A stretch of DNA of 19,554 bases. It comes from CAZDDI01 sp964504195 (GTDB taxonomy: Bacteria; Chloroflexota; Anaerolineae; B4-G1; SLSP01). The notes under the pieces were generated by a model. That model made no database searches. It saw only the letters and a program-made list of their open reading frames with translations, and was not told the origin of the DNA. The number at the start of each line of letters is the position of its first letter. Positions within the stretch are counted from its first letter, which is position 1. The DNA lies in the NCBI GenBank assembly GCA_964504195.1, contig CAZDDI010000069.1:1-19554 (forward strand), in the 5' to 3' direction. A program made the position numbers and the translations under genes. Below are positions 13,672 through 19,554 of this stretch, piece after piece.

Positions 13672-14946
13672 ATGACAACACCGACCCGGCTGACGCAAGA
13701 ACAAATTGAGCAGTTACGCAACCTCGATGCCTTTACCGGGCATTCTGAAGCAGCGGCAGCGCACTCACCGCTTTTCAAGCAGCTAGCCAGTATTGACCGA
13801 ACTCTGCTCAAACAGATCATCGAAATTTGCAACTATCAGCCAGGCGAAGTCATCTTCACAGAGGGAGCGCCCGGCGACGCGATGTACTTAATTCGCGCCG
13901 GGCGACTGGCAGTCATCAAAGGCGATCTGGATGCCCCCACCCCGATTGGGTTTCGTGGCCCCGGCGAAGTCGTCGGAGAAATGGCCCTGCTCGAAGACGC
14001 CCCCCGCTCCGCGACACTGGTAACGCTCGAACCGCTCAGCCTGCTCCGCATCCGCCGGGATGACTTCCGTGCCCTCCTCAACCACCACCCTCCTGTCGCC
14101 ATGAACATCATGGCAACGCTAAGCGAACGTCTGCGCGCCTCCGATAATACCCTGAGCGCTAACGCCCAACAAAGCAAACAACTCTCGCAACAAGTCGTAC
14201 AATTACGCGGCGAGCGCGAACAACTACTCGAAATTCAACGCGTACGCCAGGAAACCAGCGACCTGATCATCCATGATCTGCGCAACCCCTTGGGCGGCAT
14301 CCACAGCGCCTTGCAACTGCTCAATATGCTCCTCCCGGAAACGGTATTGCAAGAAAATGAAGAGCTCTTGACCCTGGCCGATTTATCCTGCCGCCGAATG
14401 CAACGCCTGATTGATTCGCTACTGGATGTCGCCAAGATGGAAGAGCATACCATCAAGTTGAACCTGCGCCAGATAGAGCTACTGCCCCTGCTCGAACAAA
14501 TTGCCAAACAACAGAGCTTCGCTCTGCGCACACGCAACATCGAATTGCTGATTACCCACACGGCCCCAGCGCCCCCTGTCCTAGCTGATGAGGAACGTCT
14601 GGAGCGGGTCATCATCAATCTGCTTGACAATGCCATCAAATACACCCCCCAAGGTGGACGGGTCACGGTTGAAATCGCCCCACAAACTGACGCCATCATA
14701 CTGAGCGTGATAGACACTGGCCCTGGTATCCCCGCTGACCAACGGGAGCGCATCTTCGAGCGCTTCACACAGGTCACAGACAACCACCCCCGGCTACGCG
14801 GCTTCGGACTGGGACTGACCTTCTGCAAACTCACTATCGAAGCGCACGGCGGGCGCATCTGGATTGAACCTGGCCCTAATAACATTGGGAGTCGCTTCAT
14901 GTTTACCCTGCCGCGCCGCCAGCAAGTTGCAATGGGCGAGGAATAG
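13672..14946 (+). CDS. Soluble histidine kinase with N-terminal cyclic-nucleotide-binding domain (first copy)
   Basis: Cytoplasmic sensor histidine kinase of 424 residues with no membrane segment. Residues about 35-157 are a CRP-type cyclic-nucleotide-binding domain. Its phosphate cassette is intact: GEMALLEDAPRSAT (102-115) keeps Glu103 and Arg112, so it could bind cAMP or cGMP. A helical linker (160-195) leads to the dimerisation/phosphoacceptor segment with His201 in HDLRNPLGGIHSAL. The ATPase domain has the N box around Asn316-Asn320 (INLLDNAIKY), DTGPGIP (348-354), IFERFTQ (361-367) and GFGLGLTFC (377-385), all intact. GGGAGGAG (13662-13669) precedes the ATG. It is the first gene of a four-gene operon, and the next gene starts one base after its stop. 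There is no receiver domain here or nearby, so the phosphorylation target is unknown. Ligand binding is inferred from the motif. Confidence 0.93.
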   Translation: MTTPTRLTQEQIEQLRNLDAFTGHSEAAAAHSPLFKQLASIDRTLLKQIIEICNYQPGEVIFTEGAPGDAMYLIRAGRLAVIKGDLDAPTPIGFRGPGEVVGEMALLEDAPRSATLVTLEPLSLLRIRRDDFRALLNHHPPVAMNIMATLSERLRASDNTLSANAQQSKQLSQQVVQLRGEREQLLEIQRVRQETSDLIIHDLRNPLGGIHSALQLLNMLLPETVLQENEELLTLADLSCRRMQRLIDSLLDVAKMEEHTIKLNLRQIELLPLLEQIAKQQSFALRTRNIELLITHTAPAPPVLADEERLERVIINLLDNAIKYTPQGGRVTVEIAPQTDAIILSVIDTGPGIPADQRERIFERFTQVTDNHPRLRGFGLGLTFCKLTIEAHGGRIWIEPGPNNIGSRFMFTLPRRQQVAMGEE

Positions 14947-14947
14947 T

Positions 14948-15607
14948 ATGAGCACATTGGCATGGGAACCGGGCAGTTTTTTCATCAGATCATCCCACTA
15001 TCCATGCGCTTTCGAACGCGCCAACGAGTATGCCCTGCGCAAACTAGAACGTGAGCTCCCATCCCACCTGCGCTATCACTGTCTCGCCCACACCAAGGAT
15101 GATGTAGTGCCTGCCGTCGAACGATTCGCCGCGCTTGAAGGCGTCCGCAACGAGTCCCTCGAACTCGTTCGCACGGCAGCCTATTATCATGATATTGGTT
15201 TCATCCGGCAAATCCATAACCACGAAGAAACCAGCGCACGTATCGCACAAACAACCCTGCCCGGCTTTGGCTTCAACCCACACCAGGTCGCACAAGTAGT
15301 CAACATGATTCAGGCGACCCAAATTCCGCAGTCGCCCCACAACCTGCTAGAAGCCATCCTCGCCGATGCCGATTTAGACTTGTTAGGGCGTGCAGATTTC
15401 TGGACACGCAACCAGGCACTCCGCGAAGAATTATTCGCGGCGGGGTGCTTTATCACCGATGTATACTGGTATACTAACCAACTGCACTTTTTGACCCAAC
15501 ACTCCTATTTTACCAATGCAGCCCGCCTGTTACGCGGGCCACGCAAGCAACAACACCTAGCTGAAATGGCCGAACGCCTCACCTGTGCGCAACACACCGC
15601 TATATAA
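14948..15607 (+). CDS. HD-domain phosphohydrolase
   Basis: Predicted metal-dependent phosphohydrolase of the HD superfamily, 219 residues, cytoplasmic. Metal-ligand motifs in order are YHCLAHTKDDV (His44 and His48), YYHDIGF (His81-Asp82, the HD pair), HNHEETSARIA (90-100) and ADADLDLLGR (Asp140/Asp142 region). The start at ATG 14948 gives a one-base gap after the upstream kinase stop, with GCGAGGAA just before it, so translation is coupled. A longer frame from 14864 would overlap the kinase by 83 bases and adds no recognisable sequence. It is sandwiched between two cyclic-nucleotide-binding kinases and upstream of a nucleotidyl cyclase homologue. This suggests, by inference only, that its substrate is a cyclic nucleotide or other nucleotide messenger. 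The superfamily also includes dNTPases, (p)ppGpp hydrolases and 5'-nucleotidases, so the substrate is uncertain. Confidence 0.85.
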   Translation: MSTLAWEPGSFFIRSSHYPCAFERANEYALRKLERELPSHLRYHCLAHTKDDVVPAVERFAALEGVRNESLELVRTAAYYHDIGFIRQIHNHEETSARIAQTTLPGFGFNPHQVAQVVNMIQATQIPQSPHNLLEAILADADLDLLGRADFWTRNQALREELFAAGCFITDVYWYTNQLHFLTQHSYFTNAARLLRGPRKQQHLAEMAERLTCAQHTAI

Positions 15608-15631
15608 CCGCGCGAGCAAACTCAAGCCATT

Positions 15632-16969
15632 ATGCAAGAAACGCACGAACAACTAAAACTTGCCATTGCCGCTATCCAAGCTCAACGCAACGTATTGGGC
15701 GAGATTGCTACTGAAACTGCGCTCCGCGCATTGCAGCGACGCCTCACCGCACTAGAAACCACACAGCTAACCGCGCTCGTCACCAGAAAATCTGACGAGC
15801 CACAGATTGACGAGCAATCTTTGTACGCCAGTTTTGCAGAATTACACGAAATATCACTATCGCCCGGTGACATCCTCTGCCGTCAAGGCGATGCCAGCGA
15901 CGGTTGCTACTTCCTCAAAACAGGGCGACTGGGCATCTATTGGGACGATGAGGCACAAAGCTTGTACTACTTAACTGATGTGCTACCCGGTAATCTCGTG
16001 GGCGAGCTAGGTGCGGTCACACGACTGCCTCGCACGGCGACTGTCAAAGCCGAAAGTGCAGCAACGGTTATTCATGTCACCGCCCATGACTTCTGCCAAC
16101 TGCTCGGGCAGCTCCCGCCGCTAGTCGCCAACATCCTCTATTTGATGCGTGACCGACTGGAAGAAGCGGATATGGCACGGGTATCGCTGGGCCGCTCTTA
16201 TGAACAAGCCCTCGACCGTGCGCAATCTTTACGCACTCGTACCGAGCAGTTGGCCGAGTTATTACGCCTCCGCGAAGAGCTGGCCGATATGGTGGTGCAT
16301 GATTTGCGCAACCCTTTGGGTGCGGTCATCACCAGCCTGGATATATTCCAAGAGATCAATCTTTATCAGGACGATTTCAGCTACGACATTCTACGCTCCA
16401 TGCGCCGCTCCGCCGAACGGATGCAAGGTTTGGTAGATACACTGCTCGATATTGCGCGACTAGAGCAAGGCGAGCAAATCCTGCAACGCGCCCCACTAGA
16501 GCTCCCCCCCCTGGCAATATATCTGCTAAGCGAACTTCAACCACTGGCGGAAATGCAAGGTGTAACCCTCCAACACACGCTGAACGAGCCGCTGCCACTC
16601 GTTCTGGCCGATGCACGCATCCTCGAACGGGTCATTGTCAACCTGTTGGATAATGCGCTTAAGTTCACCCCCGCCCAGGGACACGTCTACCTGGAAGCCC
16701 ACCCCGATGATACTGGGGCGCGGCTACGAATCTCAATCGTGGATAGCGGGCCGGGAATCCCCGTAGCTGAACGCACACGCATCTTCGAGAAATTCACGCA
16801 GTTACCCGGCACTTTGCGCCAACGCCGGGGCGTAGGACTGGGGTTGACGTTTTGTCGCATGGCCATTGAAGCCCACGGAGAACACATCTGGATCGAAGAC
16901 GGCCCTGAAGGACTGGGGAACCGTGTTAACTTCACCTTACCGCTGGCCTTTGAATCTCCACCGGCCTGA
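15632..16969 (+). CDS. Soluble histidine kinase with cyclic-nucleotide-binding domain (second copy)
   Basis: 445 residues, same architecture as the kinase at 13672 and evidently its paralogue. Residues 1-45 are a predicted coiled coil, MQETHEQLKLAIAAIQAQRN and onward; this resembles the leader I recall from Chloroflexota class III cyclases (IAALEAQR...LG...L). A cyclic-nucleotide-binding domain follows (about 62-175) with cassette GELGAVTRLPRTAT (124-137), keeping Glu125 and Arg134. The kinase core has His223 in HDLRNPLGAVITSL, NLLDNALKF (337-345), DSGPGIP (371-377), IFEKFTQ (384-390) and VGLGLTFC (401-408). No membrane segment or receiver domain is present. It starts 24 bases after the HD gene with only a weak ribosome site, fitting operon translation. 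The different N-terminus suggests the two kinases are not redundant. Ligand and partner are not known. Confidence 0.92.
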   Translation: MQETHEQLKLAIAAIQAQRNVLGEIATETALRALQRRLTALETTQLTALVTRKSDEPQIDEQSLYASFAELHEISLSPGDILCRQGDASDGCYFLKTGRLGIYWDDEAQSLYYLTDVLPGNLVGELGAVTRLPRTATVKAESAATVIHVTAHDFCQLLGQLPPLVANILYLMRDRLEEADMARVSLGRSYEQALDRAQSLRTRTEQLAELLRLREELADMVVHDLRNPLGAVITSLDIFQEINLYQDDFSYDILRSMRRSAERMQGLVDTLLDIARLEQGEQILQRAPLELPPLAIYLLSELQPLAEMQGVTLQHTLNEPLPLVLADARILERVIVNLLDNALKFTPAQGHVYLEAHPDDTGARLRISIVDSGPGIPVAERTRIFEKFTQLPGTLRQRRGVGLGLTFCRMAIEAHGEHIWIEDGPEGLGNRVNFTLPLAFESPPA

Positions 16970-16979
16970 CACGAACGCC

Positions 16980-17005
16980 GTAGACGATCTACACATGAAA
17001 GGGGG
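16980..17005 (+). promoter_or_regulatory. Short hairpin and ribosome site before the cyclase GTG start
   Basis: GTAGA-CGA-TCTAC (16980-16992) forms a 5-bp hairpin, followed by GAAAGGGGG (16997-17005) six bases before the GTG at 17012. This ribosome site decides the GTG start; an ATG at 16995 is out of frame. The hairpin is small and any role in controlling cyclase translation is speculative. Confidence 0.4.
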
Positions 17006-17011
17006 CGCGCC

Positions 17012-19504
17012 GTGCAAGATACTCAAGCACAAGTCGCTCTAGCGCGGCAGTTAATGCCCTATGTACCACGTTGGCTGGTTGAAGTCCTGTCAAACAATAC
17101 TGTCGAACCAGGGTACGCACACACGCTGGAAGCAACGGTCTTCTATGCAGACCTTTCAGGCTTCACGCCCCTCACCGAAGCCTTGAGCGAGCGCGGGCCA
17201 CAAGGCGTCGAGGCCCTCAACCAAATCCTCAACACTGTCTTCGGCACCATTGTTGAAACGCTGCATGCCTTCGACGGGGACGTGGTAGAATTCTCCGGTG
17301 ACGCCATCACAGCCTTTTGGCCCCAAGTGGATCGTAACACTGTACTGCAAGCCGTCGGCGCAGCCCAAGTGATCCAGGTCGCCATGCAACGCTTCAACCC
17401 TATCAATACACCGGCGGGCGACCTCCCCCTGATGCTCCGCATGGGCATCGGTGTAGGCCAAACCACGTTGCTAATTGTAGGTAACGACCAGCAATGTTAT
17501 TGCGTACTGAGCGGAACCGCGTTACTGGAAGCCACTACAGCTGAAGGACTGGCACACGAAAACCAGATTGTACTCTCGGAAAATGCACGTGCCACACTTG
17601 AGAAAACCGTAGCCTACAGCGCCGAGGGGATGATGGAAAAAATGCTCGAGACCATCCCCCCCCGCCCCCCCAAACCACTCCCCTTCACGTTGCCAGAACG
17701 GCTCAAACCCTTCATACCCCACCTGCTAGTAGAACGTCTCCAACAAGGGCAAGGGGCGTTCCTGGCGGACTTTCGCCACGCTGTCGCGCTACTCTTCGTC
17801 TCCTTCACCGCCGACACATCCGCCGAAGTACAGACTTATGTGTCAGCGGCACTTACCTGCATCGCCCAACACGGCGGATACCTTTCTGAGGTGGAAATCG
17901 GCAACAAAGGCAACGTCCTGGTGGTACTCTTTGGAGCGCCGCTCTCCTTGGGCGATAATGGCCCGCGCGCCGCTGCCTGCGCGCTGGAATTGGCAAAACT
18001 ACCGGGCACCCAAGCTGTCGGCGGCTCAACTGGGCCAGTGCTTTCCGGTGTTATCGGCGGGCGCAATCGCCGCCAGTACACCGTCGCAGGGACAGAAGTC
18101 ATCCTCTCCGCCCGGCTGATGATGGCCGCACATAACGCTTCGCACCGCCCCGCTGTCTTACTGAGCAACCGCATCGTCAAACAAACACAGCGCCGCTTCG
18201 CCTATGGGGATATACAATGGCTTCAGGTGAAAGGACGCACAGAGCCCGTCGCAGCCTGCTACTTACTTGGTCCTGCGACGCACAGCCTAAACGGCACGGC
18301 TTACCTCGGCGACATGCCGTTAATTGGTCGCGCCTATGAACTGAACCAAATCAAAACCGCCGTCGAACGAGCGCGCAACGGACAAGGGCAGGTATTGCTC
18401 ATCAGCGGTGAAATGGGGATCGGTAAAAGCCGCCTATCCGCCATGCTGCTGCACGAATGGCAAACTTTACGTGGACACGCATACGGAGCCGTTGCACAAC
18501 CAGCCACACAAACCCTGCCCTATGTACCTTGGGCATCCATCCTACGTGCGCTGCTGGGCATTAAAACTAAAGACGCTACAATGGCAGACCAACTCGTAGT
18601 AGTTTTCAAGGCTAATGCGCCACGCTGGCTACCACGGCTACCGTTGCTAAAAGAAGTGATCGGCGTCAACCTACCCGACACCCCTCAAACTATGCACCTC
18701 ACCCCCGCACAATGGCTTCAGGGTGAACACTATTTCACGTGCGAACTCTTGCGGGCACACGCCCAGGCGCAACCACTCCTGCTAATTTTGGAAGATTTGC
18801 AGTGGATGGATGCCGCTTCTTGGGGACTCACGTTGACTCTGGCGCAAATGCTGCACACCTGGCCGGTATTGCTTTGCCTGACGCATCGTCCCCAAGCAGC
18901 CATTACATTACCCGACTACGCGAAATTATCTGCTATGGCGCATAGTGTCACCCTGCCGCTAGCCCCCCTCTCCCCGGAAGAACTCCGGCTCTTCATCCGT
19001 ACCCGGCTGGGAATCGAGCAGGTTTCATCAGAACTATTCTCCCTGGTGCAAACCAATACCCAGGGCCACCCGTACTTCACCGAAGAGCTGCTCAACGCGC
19101 TAAACGATCAGGAATTGCTGACCCTGCACGACGGCATAGCTAGTCTCGACCCCAAAGGCCGCCCCCTCCGCTTGCCAGATACGATACGGGGGGCAATTCA
19201 AACACAACTAGATGATCTGGATGAGGCCACCCGCTTCACACTGAAAATCGCCTCAGTCATTGGGCAACGCATACCTTACACGCTCCTACAGCATGTCCAT
19301 CCAATGCACCCGGCAGATGATGATCTGAAGGCACAACTCAACACGCTGATCGAAAGGAAAATTCTCAGGCTGGAATCACCCACGAATCCACCGGTATACA
19401 CTTTTTGCAACGCTATCATGCAGGAAGTGATCTACAGCACGCTGGCATTCGCTCAACGGCGCGTGTTACACGGATCGATCGAAGAACTCACCGCGCGGGA
19501 CTAG
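17012..19504 (+). CDS. Soluble adenylyl-cyclase-like protein: tandem cyclase domains plus AAA/STAND-type ATPase
   Basis: 830 residues arranged like mammalian soluble adenylyl cyclase (sAC). First cyclase domain (about 38-200): metal-binding Asp47 in FYADLSGFT and Asp97 in EFSGDAITAFW. Second (about 252-420): no metal Asp (LFVSFTADT), but it has IGNKGNVLVVLFGAP (296-310) and QYTVAGTEVILSARLM (355-370). As in sAC, the active site would form between the domains. Thr357 and Arg368 match the sAC base and transition-state residues, but Ile364 replaces the Asn, and Glu93 replaces the adenine-recognising Lys. A P-loop domain follows: Walker A GEMGIGKS (466-473) and Walker B LLLILEDLQWMD (589-600). 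Homologues usually continue into TPR repeats; this stops soon after FAQRRVLHGSIEEL, at two adjacent TAG codons. The GTG start follows AAAGGGGG. It is the last gene of the operon. Cyclase activity is plausible, not certain. Confidence 0.88.
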   Translation: MQDTQAQVALARQLMPYVPRWLVEVLSNNTVEPGYAHTLEATVFYADLSGFTPLTEALSERGPQGVEALNQILNTVFGTIVETLHAFDGDVVEFSGDAITAFWPQVDRNTVLQAVGAAQVIQVAMQRFNPINTPAGDLPLMLRMGIGVGQTTLLIVGNDQQCYCVLSGTALLEATTAEGLAHENQIVLSENARATLEKTVAYSAEGMMEKMLETIPPRPPKPLPFTLPERLKPFIPHLLVERLQQGQGAFLADFRHAVALLFVSFTADTSAEVQTYVSAALTCIAQHGGYLSEVEIGNKGNVLVVLFGAPLSLGDNGPRAAACALELAKLPGTQAVGGSTGPVLSGVIGGRNRRQYTVAGTEVILSARLMMAAHNASHRPAVLLSNRIVKQTQRRFAYGDIQWLQVKGRTEPVAACYLLGPATHSLNGTAYLGDMPLIGRAYELNQIKTAVERARNGQGQVLLISGEMGIGKSRLSAMLLHEWQTLRGHAYGAVAQPATQTLPYVPWASILRALLGIKTKDATMADQLVVVFKANAPRWLPRLPLLKEVIGVNLPDTPQTMHLTPAQWLQGEHYFTCELLRAHAQAQPLLLILEDLQWMDAASWGLTLTLAQMLHTWPVLLCLTHRPQAAITLPDYAKLSAMAHSVTLPLAPLSPEELRLFIRTRLGIEQVSSELFSLVQTNTQGHPYFTEELLNALNDQELLTLHDGIASLDPKGRPLRLPDTIRGAIQTQLDDLDEATRFTLKIASVIGQRIPYTLLQHVHPMHPADDDLKAQLNTLIERKILRLESPTNPPVYTFCNAIMQEVIYSTLAFAQRRVLHGSIEELTARD

Positions 19505-19554
19505 TAGTTTAACAGAGACGATTTGACGGATAAGGAAAGTGTGGCATTCTTACA
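19505..19554. other. Window end after the cyclase gene
   Basis: The second TAG immediately follows the cyclase stop. There is no hairpin in the remaining 50 bases. AAGGAAAGTG near the end (about 19533-19542) could be a ribosome site touching a GTG start of a further gene, but the spacing is too short and the window ends, so I do not call it. Confidence 0.3.

Noticed and set aside
14864..14947. Longer start for the HD protein
   Set aside because: It would overlap the kinase by 83 bases, and the added residues resemble no HD protein. ATG 14948 right after the kinase stop, with a ribosome site, is better.
13672..19504. Anti-phage nucleotide-signalling system (CBASS, Pycsar or similar)
   Set aside because: There is no killing effector, no CD-NTase or Pycsar-type cyclase organisation, and no defence neighbours. 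Histidine kinases as outputs point to ordinary signalling.
1..19554. CRISPR array, tRNA, rRNA or riboswitch
   Set aside because: The repeats here are too short, too few and without regular unique spacers, and I saw no cloverleaf or conserved riboswitch core on either strand.

Overview
The window reads as one contig from a Chloroflexota bacterium, probably Anaerolineae-like. This is inferred from gene content and style: a TldD/PmbA pair, a fused cyclic-nucleotide-binding/bacterial-PH membrane protein, a zinc-ribbon cold-shock fusion, a soluble-adenylyl-cyclase-like AAA protein, and many short intergenic repeats. No rRNA or tRNA is present to confirm it. Genes are dense, GC-rich and have clear ribosome binding sites. 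I see no phage, insertion sequence with a transposase, or CRISPR array.

Layout. 259-3103 (+): tldD-pmbA, a two-gene metalloprotease operon ending in a strong hairpin. 3266-6136 (-): mrp (Fe-S/P-loop ATPase), def (peptide deformylase) and a PAP2-family membrane phosphatase. 6137-6474: a gene-free stretch holding a 136-bp inverted-repeat element that looks like a MITE. 6475-8178 (-): a membrane protein with a degenerate cyclic-nucleotide-binding domain and two bacterial PH domains, apparently read from an extended -10 promoter giving a nearly leaderless mRNA. 8312-12332 (-): gyrA, a zinc-ribbon/cold-shock protein and a GT4 glycosyltransferase in one direction. 12455-13357 (-): a DUF4349 lipoprotein with its own promoter and terminator.

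13672-19504 (+), divergent from the lipoprotein, is the most interesting region. It is a compact four-gene operon: a soluble histidine kinase with an N-terminal cyclic-nucleotide-binding domain, an HD-domain phosphohydrolase starting one base after the kinase stop, a second kinase of the same architecture, and a soluble-adenylyl-cyclase-like protein (two cyclase homology domains plus an AAA/STAND-type ATPase). My reading is a self-contained nucleotide second-messenger circuit: the cyclase would make a cyclic nucleotide, two kinases would sense it, and the HD protein might remove it. The sequence supports the domain calls; the circuit is inference. The cyclase has substitutions at a purine-recognition position (Glu93) and at a transition-state Asn position (Ile364), so substrate and activity are open.

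Smaller signals: several families of 7-8 bp degenerate tandem repeats at gene edges, a shared element in the leaders of tldD, def and the cold-shock gene, and a GyrA whose canonical GyrA box is in the last rather than the first C-terminal blade.
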